A stretch of 64,000 nucleotides of DNA from Pseudonocardiaceae bacterium YIM PH 21723 (GCA_003600225.1 QZFT01000011.1:115811-179810); one strand, 5' to 3'. Shown: positions 7,778-16,391, numbered from the stretch's first letter. Notes: a model not told the origin generated them from the sequence alone. Translations and numbers: made by a program.

Positions 7778-8863
7778 ATGGGCGAAGGCGCCAAGAGTGT
7801 CCGGGTGGCCGTAGTAGGCGTGGGGAACTGTGCCGCGTCGTTAGTGCAGGGTGTGCACTACTACCGGGATGCCGATCCGGAGACCCGGGTGCCTGGTCTG
7901 ATGCACGTCCAGTTCGGCGACTACCACGTCGGTGACATCGAGTTCGTCGCCGCGTTCGACGTGGACGCCAAGAAGGTCGGGCGGGACCTCTCCGAGGCCA
8001 TCGTGGCCAGCGAGAACAACACCATCAAGATCTGTGACGTGCCGCCGTCCGGAGTGATCGTCCAGCGGGGTCACACCTTCGACGGCCTGGGCGAGTACTA
8101 CCGGGAGATGATCGCCGAATCCGATGAGGCTCCGGTCGACGTCGTCGCCATGCTGAAGGAGGCGCGGGCCGACGTGCTCGTGTCGTACCTGCCCGTCGGG
8201 TCGGAGGACGCGGACAAGTTCTACGCGCAGGCCGCCATCGACGCGGGCGTCGCCTTCGTGAACGCGCTGCCGGTGTTCATCGCCTCCAACCCGGAGTGGG
8301 CGGCGAAGTTCGAGGCCGCCGGGCTGCCGATCGTCGGTGACGACATCAAGTCCCAGGTAGGTGCGACGATCACCCACCGGGTGATGGCGAAGCTGTTCGA
8401 GGACCGCGGCGTGGAGCTGCTGCGCACCTACCAGCTGAACTTCGGCGGGAACATGGACTTCATGAACATGCTGGAGCGCAAGCGCCTGCAGTCCAAGAAG
8501 ATCTCCAAGACCCAGTCGGTCACCTCGCAGATCCCGCACGAGATGGCCAAGGCCGACGTGCACATCGGGCCGTCGGACCACGTGCCGTGGCTGGACGACC
8601 GCAAGTGGGCCTACGTCCGCCTGGAGGGCCGTTCGTTCGGCGACACCCCGCTGAACCTGGAGTACAAGCTCGAGGTCTGGGACTCGCCCAACTCGGCAGG
8701 CGTGATCATCGACGCGGTGCGTGCCGCGAAGATCGCCCTGGACCGGGGAATCGGTGGGCCGGTGCTCTCCGCCTCCTCCTACTTCATGAAGTCCCCGCCG
8801 GAGCAGTACTCCGACGACGAGGCGCGCGACCGCGTCGAGCGCTTCATCCGTGGCGAGGAGTAG
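7778..8863 (+). CDS. ino1: Inositol-3-phosphate synthase
   Basis: Cytosolic NAD-dependent enzyme that converts glucose 6-phosphate to 1L-myo-inositol 1-phosphate, the first step toward phosphatidylinositol and mycothiol in actinobacteria. The 361-residue length is usual for the bacterial form. Visible marks are the Rossmann loop [16 protein letters not shown] near the N-terminus, the [13 protein letters not shown] segment, [15 protein letters not shown], the [12 protein letters not shown] core and the closing [15 protein letters not shown] 7778 has AGGAGGAG before it. It follows padR on the same strand and is followed by a hairpin with a T-tract, so the two genes probably form one unit. Confidence 0.96.
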   Translation: MGEGAKSVRVAVVGVGNCAASLVQGVHYYRDADPETRVPGLMHVQFGDYHVGDIEFVAAFDVDAKKVGRDLSEAIVASENNTIKICDVPPSGVIVQRGHTFDGLGEYYREMIAESDEAPVDVVAMLKEARADVLVSYLPVGSEDADKFYAQAAIDAGVAFVNALPVFIASNPEWAAKFEAAGLPIVGDDIKSQVGATITHRVMAKLFEDRGVELLRTYQLNFGGNMDFMNMLERKRLQSKKISKTQSVTSQIPHEMAKADVHIGPSDHVPWLDDRKWAYVRLEGRSFGDTPLNLEYKLEVWDSPNSAGVIIDAVRAAKIALDRGIGGPVLSASSYFMKSPPEQYSDDEARDRVERFIRGEE

Positions 8864-8879
8864 CTCCCCGCGTACTCGG

Positions 8880-8918
8880 CCCCTGTTCTCCGCCTTCTGG
8901 TGGAGGGCAGGGGTTTTT
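8880..8918 (+). terminator. Rho-independent terminator of ino1
   Basis: A two-part stem (CCCCTG/CAGGGG outside, CTCCGCC/GGTGGAG inside) with loop TTCT is followed directly by five T residues. It starts 17 bases after the ino1 stop codon. Confidence 0.85.
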
Positions 8919-8920
8919 CG

Positions 8921-9380
8921 TTGCGTCTGGATGGTTGTCGAAGGACGGCTTTGGAGGGGGAGACGGGCTCTGGGCCGCGTCTTTCCTGCCTGCGTGTCGG
9001 GTGGGGGCACGCCTGACTGGTGGTCGGGCCGCTACGCGGGGCGGCGTGGGCGGTCCGGGCCGCTGCGCGTGGCCAGGCGGCGTCACCCGGCAACTGTCCA
9101 CTGTGGACCAAGCCTTTGTTCCATCTTCAAGATGGATTTGGGGCCCCAAATCCATCTTGAAGATGGAACATTGCCGACCCCGTCACCCACACGGACACCA
9201 CTTGCCTCAGCGGCCCCACGTGTCACGTGCAGGTCCGCGCCGGAGGCGATCAGGCCCCCAATCCACCCGACAGCCCAGACCGGCGTGCGCCCACCCGACA
9301 CGAAGGCAGGAAAGACGCCCCAGCCCACCCGTCTCGTCCTCCAAAGCCGCCTTCGACGACACGCCAGAAGCACCCCACGC
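8921..9380. repeat. Large imperfect inverted-repeat element, copy 2 (inverted relative to copy 1)
   Basis: This fills most of the ino1-phoX gap. Its left and right halves are imperfect reverse complements (GGCTTTGGAGGGGGAGAC and GTCTTTCCTGCCTGCGTGTC at left; their complements at right) around a perfect palindrome at 9117-9170. The right half, read on the minus strand, matches the left half of copy 1 base for base over long stretches (GTCTTTCCTGCC, GGTCTGG, GGACCTGC, GGTCGGCAATG). The two copies are therefore the same element in opposite orientations. It sits between two complete genes and shows no credible coding frame or transposase. Ends are approximate. Confidence 0.75.
9117..9170. repeat. 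Perfect 54-bp palindrome at core of repeat copy 2
   Basis: TGTTCCATCTTCAAGATGG followed by ATTTGGGG, then the exact complement. It differs from copy 1 only at the two CC/GG positions, which are TT/AA here, so complementarity is preserved. Confidence 0.9.
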
Positions 9381-9493
9381 AGCGCTGTCAGTGACATGTC
9401 AGTGAACGGGTTCATGCTGATGAAGCACGGAAAGTAAGCGCACAGCAGACGGGCGTTGCCGTGGTCTGGGGGTCATGGCAGCGCCCTTACTGT

Positions 9494-9515
9494 GTTCGTG
9501 CGCTGTTCACCGCAC
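9494..9515 (+). promoter_or_regulatory. Candidate PHO box upstream of phoX
   Basis: Two direct 11-base units, GTTCGTGCGCT and GTTCACCGCAC, lie head to tail about 70-90 bases before the phosphatase start. Actinobacterial PhoP binds tandem 11-base units resembling GTTCACC, and PhoX genes are classical PhoP targets. The match is by eye. Confidence 0.5.
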
Positions 9516-9584
9516 GTCGCCGAAAACGAGTTCCATGTTCCTTACGGTCGGACATGTTCCCCTCTGACTTCACGGAGGCTTCAC

Positions 9585-11582
9585 ATGTCCATCCACCTTC
9601 CCCTGCTCGGACACAACTCCGGCAGAGCGGCGGTGACCTGCGAGTTCCGCTGCGGCAACGCATGCGCGCACGACGCCCCGAACACCTCGGACAACGCCTA
9701 CTTCGGTGACATCGTCCGCGCCGTGGCCAGCCGGCGCGGCGTGCTCAAGGCGGGCGCGGTCCTCGCCGTGGCGGCCGGGGCCGGGCTCACCGCCGGATCC
9801 GGGGTCTCCGCGGCGGCCGCCGCCGTTCCCGGTGGCGGCGCGGGTACCCGCTTCACCCCGGTCGCGCCCAACCTGGAGGACCGGGTGGTCGTACCGCCCG
9901 GCTACGACCAGCAGGTGCTGATCCGTTGGGGGGACCCGGTGCTCCCCGGGGCGCCGAAGTTCGACTTCGACAAGCAGACCTCGGCCGCGCAGGCCATGCA
10001 GTTCGGCTTCAACAACGACTTCGTCGGACTCGTCCAGCACGACAGCGAGTACCGCTGGTTCCTGGTGGTCAACCACGAATACACCACCGAGCAGTTCATG
10101 TTCCGCGGCTGGACTCCGGCCACCACCACGGCGGAACAGACGAAGATCGCCTGGGCGGCGCACGGGCTGACCGTCGCCGTCGTCGAGCGCGACCGGCGCA
10201 GCGGCCGGTTCACCGTCCAGCTGGACCGCAGGTACAACCGGCGGATCACCGTCGGCACCGAGTTCGCCCTTCGCGGCCCGGCGGCCGGTTCGGCATTCCT
10301 GAAGACCGCCGCCGATCCCACTGGCACCAAGGTCTTCGGCACCTTCGCCAACTGCGCGGGCGGCGTCACGCCCTGGGGCACCGTGCTGTCCGGCGAGGAG
10401 AACTTCAACGGCTACTTCGCGAACGCGGACAAGGTCACCGACCCGGCGGCCAAGGCCCGGCTGGACCGGTACGGCTTCACCGCCGGGCCCACCGTGCGTC
10501 GCTGGGAGGACCACGACAAGCGGTTCGACCTGGCGAAGGAACCCAACGAGGCCAACCGGTTCGGCTGGGTCGTCGAGATCGACCCGCGGGAGCCGGACGC
10601 GCCGCCGATCAAGCACACCGCGCTGGGCCGGTTCAAGCACGAGGCCGCCAACGTCCGGATCGCCAAGGACGGCCGGGTCGTGGTGTACATGGGCGACGAC
10701 GAGCGCTTCGACTACATCTACAAGTTCGTCTCCGACGGCCGGGTGATCCCCGGTACCTCCAAGCCGGCTCGCACGCACAACAAGGCCCTGCTGGACAAGG
10801 GAACCCTGTACGTCGCCAGGTTCACCGGCGACCCGGCCACCCCGGAGTTCGACGGCACCGGACAGTGGATCCCCCTGGTGAAGGGGAACACCAGCTTCGT
10901 GCCCGGGTTCACCGCCGAGGAGGTCTACGTCTTCACCCGGCTCGCCGCGGATAAGGCGGGCGCCACCAAGATGGACCGCCCGGAGGACATCGAGGCCAAC
11001 CCGCGCACCGGCCGGGTCTACGCGGCGCTGACCAACAACACCCGGCGCGGCGCGGCCGGCCAGCCCGGCACCGACGACGTGAACCCGAGGGCGAACAACA
11101 AGGACGGTCACGTGCTGGAGTGGGAGGAGCGCGGGAACGACGCCGCGGCGCTCGCCTTCTCCTGGAAACTGCTGCTGGTCTGCGGTGACCCGAAGTCCAA
11201 GGACACCTACTTCGGCGGGTACGACAAGACGCAGGTCAGCCCGATCTCCTGCCCGGACAACGTGGCCTTCGACCCGCGCGGCAACCTGTGGATCTCCACC
11301 GACGGCAACACCCTCGGCGCCAACGACGGCCTGTTCGCCGTGCCGGTGGCGGGCCCGGAACGGGGGCATGTGAAGCAGTTCCTCACCGTGCCGCGTGGCG
11401 CGGAGACCTGCGGACCGGTGGTGGAAGACGACTTCATCCTGGTCGCCGTGCAGCACCCCGGTGAGCTGGATGGGGCGAGCGCCGACAAGCCGGTCTCGCA
11501 CTGGCCGGACGGCGGGAACTCCCAGCCCAGGCCGTCCATTGTGGCCGTCTACCCACAGGGGAATGGTCACATCGGACAGTAG
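9585..11582 (+). CDS. phoX: PhoX family (DUF839) alkaline phosphatase, Tat-exported
   Basis: Predicted secreted phosphatase of 665 residues that would release inorganic phosphate from organic esters outside the cell. A twin-arginine signal (SRRGVLKAGAVLAVAAGAG, about residues 50-68) ends in an Ala-rich cleavage region. The mature part shows PhoX-type blocks: VVNHEYTTEQFMFRG, GGVTPWGTVLSGEENFNGYF, RFKHEAANVRIAKDGRVVVY, YMGDDERFDYIYKFVS, MDRPEDIEANPRTGRVY and DNVAFDPRGNLWISTDG. Acidic residues in these blocks are the expected calcium/iron ligands. ATG 9585 is preceded by ACGGAGG. A PHO-box-like repeat upstream suggests induction by phosphate starvation. The neighbouring phytase-like gene fits a phosphate-scavenging theme. 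Confidence 0.9.
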   Translation: MSIHLPLLGHNSGRAAVTCEFRCGNACAHDAPNTSDNAYFGDIVRAVASRRGVLKAGAVLAVAAGAGLTAGSGVSAAAAAVPGGGAGTRFTPVAPNLEDRVVVPPGYDQQVLIRWGDPVLPGAPKFDFDKQTSAAQAMQFGFNNDFVGLVQHDSEYRWFLVVNHEYTTEQFMFRGWTPATTTAEQTKIAWAAHGLTVAVVERDRRSGRFTVQLDRRYNRRITVGTEFALRGPAAGSAFLKTAADPTGTKVFGTFANCAGGVTPWGTVLSGEENFNGYFANADKVTDPAAKARLDRYGFTAGPTVRRWEDHDKRFDLAKEPNEANRFGWVVEIDPREPDAPPIKHTALGRFKHEAANVRIAKDGRVVVYMGDDERFDYIYKFVSDGRVIPGTSKPARTHNKALLDKGTLYVARFTGDPATPEFDGTGQWIPLVKGNTSFVPGFTAEEVYVFTRLAADKAGATKMDRPEDIEANPRTGRVYAALTNNTRRGAAGQPGTDDVNPRANNKDGHVLEWEERGNDAAALAFSWKLLLVCGDPKSKDTYFGGYDKTQVSPISCPDNVAFDPRGNLWISTDGNTLGANDGLFAVPVAGPERGHVKQFLTVPRGAETCGPVVEDDFILVAVQHPGELDGASADKPVSHWPDGGNSQPRPSIVAVYPQGNGHIGQ

Positions 11583-11615
11583 GGAGCGCGGTAGGGGAGT
11601 CCGCAATGGGCTCCC

Positions 11616-11966
11616 CTACCGGCGGCGACCGGTCCAGAGCCGCCAGACGGTCGTGAACAGGAACATCGCCCCGCCGAACGCCGCCATCCCCCAGAACAAC
11701 ACCATCGCCGGGTTCACCCAGATCGGCACCATGTCGTCGGTCCCGGTACACCACTGGTGGAGGGGGAACCAGCCGTCCTGCCGGCGTTGACGTTGATAGG
11801 CCGCCTCGCCATCGAACGGCAGACCTTCCTCGTAGCAGGCTTCATCGAGGGCGGTGAACGCATGACTCCGTGCGCCGATCAGATACACGGGCACGGTGAG
11901 GAAGAGTGCGACCACGACGATTAGCATCCAGATGACCGGATGAACGCTCACAATTTTCTTGATCAT
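11616..11966 (-). CDS. Small integral membrane protein, function unknown
   Basis: About 116 residues from ATG 11966. The first hydrophobic stretch (SVHPVIWMLIVVVALFLTVP) and a second near the C-terminus (VNPAMVLFWGMAAFGGAMFL, continuing into FTTVW) are typical membrane spans. The roughly 60-residue loop between them contains two Cys (DEACYEEGLPF and HQWCTGTDD) that could form an extracellular disulfide. The C-terminus WRLWTGRRR is positive and probably cytoplasmic. A longer frame upstream lacks a good start and overlaps the divergent SDR gene, so I did not use it. I do not recognise the family. It is convergent with phoX, 33 bases away. Confidence 0.7.
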   Translation of the reverse strand: MIKKIVSVHPVIWMLIVVVALFLTVPVYLIGARSHAFTALDEACYEEGLPFDGEAAYQRQRRQDGWFPLHQWCTGTDDMVPIWVNPAMVLFWGMAAFGGAMFLFTTVWRLWTGRRR

Positions 11967-12042
11967 CGTTCGTCTCTGTTGGAAATCCCTCGGCTCCTCG
12001 ACCGTACCTGCGCCCGCCTCCGGGAAGACGTAGGTTGATCCC

Positions 12043-12717
12043 ATGAGACCTACCGCGTTGATCACCGGGGCGTCCAAGGGGATCGGGCTGGCCATCGCCA
12101 CCGCCCTCGCGCCGACCCACGACCTGCTGCTCGGCGGACGAGACCAGGTCGCACTCAAGGAGCTCGCCGACACCTTCCCCAGCGCGCGGCCGTTCGCGGT
12201 GGAGGTGACCGACCACGAGGGCCTCGCGCAGCGCACCGCCGGTATCGAGTGGCTGGACGTGCTGGTGCACAGCGCGGGCATGGCGAAGCTGGGCCACATC
12301 GCCGACACCCCGGCGCAGGTGTGGCGGGACACCCTGGAACTGAACGTGATCGCGGTGGCCGAGCTGACCCGGCTGCTGCTGCCCGCCCTGCGTGCCGCGC
12401 ACGGCCAGGTGGTGCTGATCAACTCCGGTGCCGGGCAGAACGCGCACCCGAACTGGGGCTCCTACGCGGCCAGCAAGTTCGCCCTGCGGGCCTTCGCCGA
12501 CGTGCTGCGCGCGGAAGAGCAGGACCTGCGGGTCACCACCGTGTACCCGGGCCGGGTGGCCACCGACATGCAGCGCTCAGTCCGGGAACAGGAGGGCGGC
12601 GAGTTCCAGGCCGGCTCCTACCTGCGGCCGGAGTCGGTGGCCGCGGCCGTGCTGACCGCGATCACCGCGACTCCGGAGGCCCACATCCAGGACATCACCG
12701 TCCGCCCCAAGGGCTAG
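12043..12717 (+). CDS. SDR family oxidoreductase
   Basis: Short-chain dehydrogenase/reductase of 224 residues with a Rossmann fold. The nucleotide-binding motif TGASKGIG is at the N-terminus. VLVHSAG takes the place of the usual NNAG, a catalytic Ser is in LINSGAGQNA, and the YAASK motif follows. It resembles the short classical SDRs found in many actinobacteria. The substrate cannot be predicted. Its stop codon overlaps that of the convergent amidohydrolase gene in the shared sequence CTAG. Confidence 0.92.
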   Translation: MRPTALITGASKGIGLAIATALAPTHDLLLGGRDQVALKELADTFPSARPFAVEVTDHEGLAQRTAGIEWLDVLVHSAGMAKLGHIADTPAQVWRDTLELNVIAVAELTRLLLPALRAAHGQVVLINSGAGQNAHPNWGSYAASKFALRAFADVLRAEEQDLRVTTVYPGRVATDMQRSVREQEGGEFQAGSYLRPESVAAAVLTAITATPEAHIQDITVRPKG

Positions 12718-14045
12718 GAGTTCCGCAACCGCCGGGCCACGTCGCCCACCGCCCGGGCGGCGGCCTGGCGGTCCGCCAGCTGCGGCTCGCCGTCGGAGAC
12801 CACGTGCGCGCCCGCCACCCACACGTCGGTGACCGCGCGCGAGGAGCCGGCCCACACCAGGTTGGACAGCAGCTGGGTGTCCGGCACGTCCAGTCCGGTG
12901 GCGAACGCCGGGCTGTCCACATCCACGTGGATGATGTCGGCCCAGCGACCCTGCGCCAGCGAGCCGATGTCCTGCCTGCCGAGCGCGGCGGCCGCGTCGA
13001 AGGTGGCCAGCAGCAACGCGCGCTGGGCGGTCAGCGCGGCGGCGTCCCCGCTCTTCAGCCGGGCCAGCAGGCCGGCCATCCGCATCTCGTCCCAGATGTC
13101 CAGGCGATCGTTGCTGGCCGGGCCGTCGGTGCCCAGGCCGACCGGGATGCCGACCTTCTCCAGGTCCTGCAGCCGGGCGATGCCCGCGGCGAGCTTGGCG
13201 TTGGAGGTCGGGCAGTGCGCAATGCCCACCCGGGGGCGGCGCATGACCTTGATGTCCGTGTCGGACAGCTGGACGCAGTGCGCGCCGAGCATCCGGCCGT
13301 CCAGGATGCCGACCTTCTCCAGCAGCAGCGGCACCGAACCGTGCAGCTCACGCTGCTGAACGTCCTCCTGCGCCGACTCGGCGACGTGGATCTGCACCAG
13401 CGCGCCACGTCGCTTGGCCTCGCCCGCGACGGCGGTCAACGCCTCCGGGGGCAGCATGTAGGCCGAGTGCGGGCCGTAGCCCAGCTCGATCCGCTCGCCG
13501 GGGCCGAAGCGCAGCCCGTCCGCGTCGATCCAGTTGCTGACCTCGTCGATCATCGACTGCCAGCTGCCCCCCGGGGCGCCGGGGAAGGCGATGATGGCCG
13601 GGGCGATGAGCACCCGGGCGCCGGTGTTCAGCACGGCGTCGGCGATCTGCTCGCCGTGGAAGTACATCTCCGCGGTGGTGGTGATGCCATTGCGGAGCAT
13701 CTCCAGGCTGCCGAGCAGCATGCCGGTCTTGACGTCGGTCGGGCGCATCTTCGCCTCGGCCGGCCAGATGTGGTCGTTCAGCCAGCTCAGCAGCGGGACG
13801 TCGCCGCCGAGGCCACGCAGCACCGTCATCGGGGTGTGCGCGTGCGCGTTGATCAGGCCGGGCATCAGGATGCCGGTGAAGTCCTTCTTCAGCGCGCGCT
13901 GGTCGATCGCCGGGGCCTCCGCCTCAGGACCGACGTAGGTGATGCGGCCCTTTCTGTCGACGTCGACGACGCCACTCCGGATGACGGAGCAGCGGGGGTC
14001 GCACGGGAGGACGATGGGAGCCCGCAAGCGCAACGGCGATGTCAT
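12714..14045 (-). CDS. Amidohydrolase, MTA/SAH deaminase type
   Basis: Cytosolic metal-dependent deaminase of 443 residues. Metal ligands are visible: the HxH pair in MPGLINAHAHTP (about 65-70), a His in QIHVAESAQED, a His in LGAHCVQL and the Asp in LGTDGPASND. HCPTSNAKLAAG and MYFHGEQIADAV are characteristic of 5-methylthioadenosine/S-adenosylhomocysteine deaminases and related cytosine/guanine deaminase-like enzymes (TrzA/AtzA group). I favour an adenosine-derivative deaminase in methionine salvage, but substrate assignment in this group from sequence alone is weak. It is divergent from the phytase-like gene. Confidence 0.85.
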   Translation of the reverse strand: MTSPLRLRAPIVLPCDPRCSVIRSGVVDVDRKGRITYVGPEAEAPAIDQRALKKDFTGILMPGLINAHAHTPMTVLRGLGGDVPLLSWLNDHIWPAEAKMRPTDVKTGMLLGSLEMLRNGITTTAEMYFHGEQIADAVLNTGARVLIAPAIIAFPGAPGGSWQSMIDEVSNWIDADGLRFGPGERIELGYGPHSAYMLPPEALTAVAGEAKRRGALVQIHVAESAQEDVQQRELHGSVPLLLEKVGILDGRMLGAHCVQLSDTDIKVMRRPRVGIAHCPTSNAKLAAGIARLQDLEKVGIPVGLGTDGPASNDRLDIWDEMRMAGLLARLKSGDAAALTAQRALLLATFDAAAALGRQDIGSLAQGRWADIIHVDVDSPAFATGLDVPDTQLLSNLVWAGSSRAVTDVWVAGAHVVSDGEPQLADRQAAARAVGDVARRLRNS

Positions 14046-14080
14046 GCCGTGATCCTGTCAGTCCAACTTCGGAATTTCGA

Positions 14081-14102
14081 GTTCATGCTGCGTTTGCATG
14101 CA
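14081..14102 (+). promoter_or_regulatory. Weak PHO-box-like direct repeat
   Basis: GTTCATGCTGC is followed directly by GTTTGCATGCA, two 11-base units about 18-39 bases before the phytase-like start. The first unit fits the GTTCA pattern; the second fits poorly. Reported because the downstream gene is a phosphate-type hydrolase homologue. Confidence 0.25.
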
Positions 14103-14119
14103 ACTGGGACTGTGAACTC

Positions 14120-15439
14120 GTGCTGAGAAACAAGATTGCCCTGCTTGCTCTGACCCCAGCACTTGTTCTGGGGATGACCTCGGTCGCCGTGGCGGACAGC
14201 GCCGCGAAGCAGCCCGAGGTGACCAAGGTTTCCACGTTGCCGCGAATCCCGCTGGCGCAGTTCTCCAACGGCATGATTCCGGGAAGCGTGGCCGACGACC
14301 GCGGCGTGCACCTGGGAGGGATCGGCAGCGGGCTGTACCCGGCCGGTCGCCCGGGCGAGTTCTGGACCATCACCGACCGGGGGCCGAACGGCCAGGTCAA
14401 GGTGGGCGAGGAGAAGCGGCGCACCTTCCCGGTGCCGACCTTCGACCCGGCCATCGTGCGGGTCAAGCAGAACGGCGACAAGCTCGACGTGCTGAGGTCG
14501 ATTCCCATCCGCAACTGGGACCGGAAGGCCGTCACCGGCCTGTCCAACCAGGAGTCGCGCGATGAGAAGCCCTACGACTGGTCGGCCAAGGTGCCCGGCA
14601 CCTACAACCCGGAGGGCCTGGACGCCGAGGACATCGTCGTCGCCAAGGACGGCAGCTTCTGGATCATCGAGGAGTACTCCCCGTCGATCGTGCACATCGC
14701 GCCGGACGGCTACGTCCTCGGCCGCTACGTGCCCAAGGGCCTGAACCTCAAGGGCGCCAAGTACCCGGTGCACGAGGTGCTGCCCGGCGCGCTGCTGAGC
14801 CGCAAGGTCAACCGTGGCTTCGAGGGCCTGACCATCTCGCCGGACGGCCGCTACCTGTACGCCGCCATGCAGAGCCCGCTGCTGCTGCCGGACAAGAAGG
14901 CCGGCGAGGCCTCGCGCAACACCCGGATCCTGAAGTTCGACCTGTGGGAGCACCGGATCACCGGTGAGTACGTCTACCGGTTCGACGACATCAAGGACTT
15001 CGACCCCAAGGGCGAGCAGGCCGACATGAAGATCTCCGGCCTGGCGATGATCGACCGCAACACGCTGCTGGTGGACGAGCGCACGGACAACCTGGCCAAG
15101 CTCTACAAGATCGACCTGTCCAAGGCCACCAACGTGCTCGGCAAGGTCGACGACCCGGCCGCCAAGCCCTCGCTGGAGCAGCTGGACGAGAAGGGGCTGG
15201 CGGACAAGAAGATCACCGTCACGCCGAAGAACCTGATCGTCGACCTCAGCAAGCTCAAGGGCGTGCCCGGCAAGATCGAGGGCGTCGCGGTGCTGAACGA
15301 CCGCACCATCGCCGTGATCAACGACAACGACTTCGGCATGACCGATGGTGCCGGGGCCTTCGACGACAAGGGCAGGCTCAAGGACAGCAACGTCCCGACC
15401 CAGCTGTTCGAGATCAAGCTCCCGACCTCGCTGCGCTAG
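14120..15439 (+). CDS. Secreted phytase-like (esterase-like activity of phytase family) protein
   Basis: About 439 residues from GTG 14120, with GGGA nine bases upstream. A Sec signal peptide (LRNKIALLALTPALVLGMTS) ends at AVADSA. The mature part has a repeated blade-like pattern: GIGSGLYPAGRPGEFWTITD, PEGLDAEDIVVAKDGSFWII, EEYSPSIVHIAPDG, NRGFEGLTISPDGRYLYAAM and VLNDRTIAVINDNDFGM. This matches the Phytase-like domain found in many secreted actinobacterial proteins, a probable beta-propeller. The name reflects homology; phytase activity is not established. With phoX nearby it may serve phosphate scavenging. Confidence 0.88.
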   Translation: MLRNKIALLALTPALVLGMTSVAVADSAAKQPEVTKVSTLPRIPLAQFSNGMIPGSVADDRGVHLGGIGSGLYPAGRPGEFWTITDRGPNGQVKVGEEKRRTFPVPTFDPAIVRVKQNGDKLDVLRSIPIRNWDRKAVTGLSNQESRDEKPYDWSAKVPGTYNPEGLDAEDIVVAKDGSFWIIEEYSPSIVHIAPDGYVLGRYVPKGLNLKGAKYPVHEVLPGALLSRKVNRGFEGLTISPDGRYLYAAMQSPLLLPDKKAGEASRNTRILKFDLWEHRITGEYVYRFDDIKDFDPKGEQADMKISGLAMIDRNTLLVDERTDNLAKLYKIDLSKATNVLGKVDDPAAKPSLEQLDEKGLADKKITVTPKNLIVDLSKLKGVPGKIEGVAVLNDRTIAVINDNDFGMTDGAGAFDDKGRLKDSNVPTQLFEIKLPTSLR

Positions 15440-15482
15440 CTCCCGCAAAGCCACAAGCGCGGCACCCCGCTGGGGGGATTGC

Positions 15483-15527
15483 CAGGGGTGGTCTGAGCGC
15501 CGTCGGTGCGCGCTCGGACCACCCCTG
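15483..15527 (+). terminator. Hairpin terminator after phytase-like gene
   Basis: CAGGGGTGGTCTGAGCGC pairs with GCGCTCGGACCACCCCTG over 18 bases with one G-T wobble. It lies 44 bases after the stop codon. Confidence 0.75.
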
Positions 15528-15578
15528 TGCCCTATCGGATCCGCCCCGCAGGGCGCTTTCACCACAGATACGGTGGTC

Positions 15579-15630
15579 CCGAAGTTGACGAGTTTCGGCT
15601 CGTTCCTCGCCCGAAACTCGTCAACTTCGG
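15579..15630. repeat. Intergenic hairpin repeat, copy A (CGAAGTTGACGA family)
   Basis: Perfect 20-base arms CCGAAGTTGACGAGTTTCGG and its complement with a 12-base loop CTCGTTCCTCGC. It ends 12 bases before the ATG of the MBL hydrolase gene and immediately precedes its ribosome site. Nearly the same sequence, including the loop, recurs at 27198-27252. Confidence 0.85.
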
Positions 15631-15642
15631 ATCGGAGTGGAT

Positions 15643-16359
15643 ATGCGGGAAGTGGCGAATGGCGTCTTCTGCGTGCCGGGCACCGACGTGAACTGGGTCC
15701 TAGTACGGGACGGCCGGGATCTCACGCTGATCGACGGCGGCTGGCTGGGGGACATCCCGGCGGTGGAGGCCTCGATCCGGCACATCGGGCACCGCCCGGA
15801 GGACGTGCGCGGCATCCTGCTCACCCACGCGCACATCGATCACCTGGGCGCGTTGAACCACTTCCACGAGCGGTACGAAACCCCGGTCTACGTGCACCCG
15901 GACGAGCTGGCCGGCGTCCGCGGTGAGCGGGTGGAACAGGCCGCCGTCTCCGATGTGCTGAGCCGGGCCTGGCGGCCGTCCGTGCTGGCCTGGAGCCTGC
16001 GGATCATCCGGGCCGGCGCGTTGAAGCACGTCACCGTGCCACACGCGCTGCCGTTCCCGGACCGGCTGGATCTGCCCGGTTCACCGGTTCCGGTGCCGTG
16101 CGCGGGGCACACCTCAGGGAGTACCGCGTACCTGCTGCCCGGCGCCGGGGTGGTGGCCACCGGGGACGCGCTCGTCACCGCCCATCCGACGAGCGCCGTC
16201 GTGGGGCCACAGCTACTGCCGGACTTCTTCACCCACGACCCGCAGCGGGCTCGTGCTGCGCTCGATGTGCTCGCCGCGGTGCCCGCCGATGTGATCGTCC
16301 CCGGACACGGTGATCCCTGGCGGGGTGCTTTGGCGGACGCAGTCGAGCAAATTCTATAG
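15643..16359 (+). CDS. MBL fold metallo-hydrolase
   Basis: Cytosolic metallo-beta-lactamase-fold hydrolase of 238 residues. The metal-binding motif THAHIDHLG (about 65-73) is present, followed by PCAGHTSGSTAYLLPG, ATGDALVT and the late His in VPGHGDPW. The full set of ligands suggests an active enzyme; the substrate is unknown. ATG 15643 is used because GGAG lies at the correct distance; an in-frame GTG two codons earlier is possible. A long hairpin repeat occupies its leader. The last codons and stop form one arm of a terminator shared with trmB. Confidence 0.9.
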   Translation: MREVANGVFCVPGTDVNWVLVRDGRDLTLIDGGWLGDIPAVEASIRHIGHRPEDVRGILLTHAHIDHLGALNHFHERYETPVYVHPDELAGVRGERVEQAAVSDVLSRAWRPSVLAWSLRIIRAGALKHVTVPHALPFPDRLDLPGSPVPVPCAGHTSGSTAYLLPGAGVVATGDALVTAHPTSAVVGPQLLPDFFTHDPQRARAALDVLAAVPADVIVPGHGDPWRGALADAVEQIL

Positions 16360-16391
16360 AAAGTGCAAAAAGCGCACTTTCTATAGAATTT
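16349..16391. terminator. Bidirectional terminator spanning two stop codons
   Basis: An 18-base perfect, AT-rich stem (AAATTCTATAGAAAGTGC and its complement) with a seven-base loop AAAAAGC. The plus-strand MBL gene stops at 16357-16359 and the minus-strand trmB at 16381-16383, so both stop codons lie inside the stem. The palindrome encodes the last residues of both proteins. Confidence 0.8.

Noticed and set aside
9570..11606. Minus-strand reading frame of about 678 codons opposite phoX
   Set aside because: Same kind of shadow frame; composition is dominated by Arg, Gly, Val, with no ribosome site and no recognisable domain.
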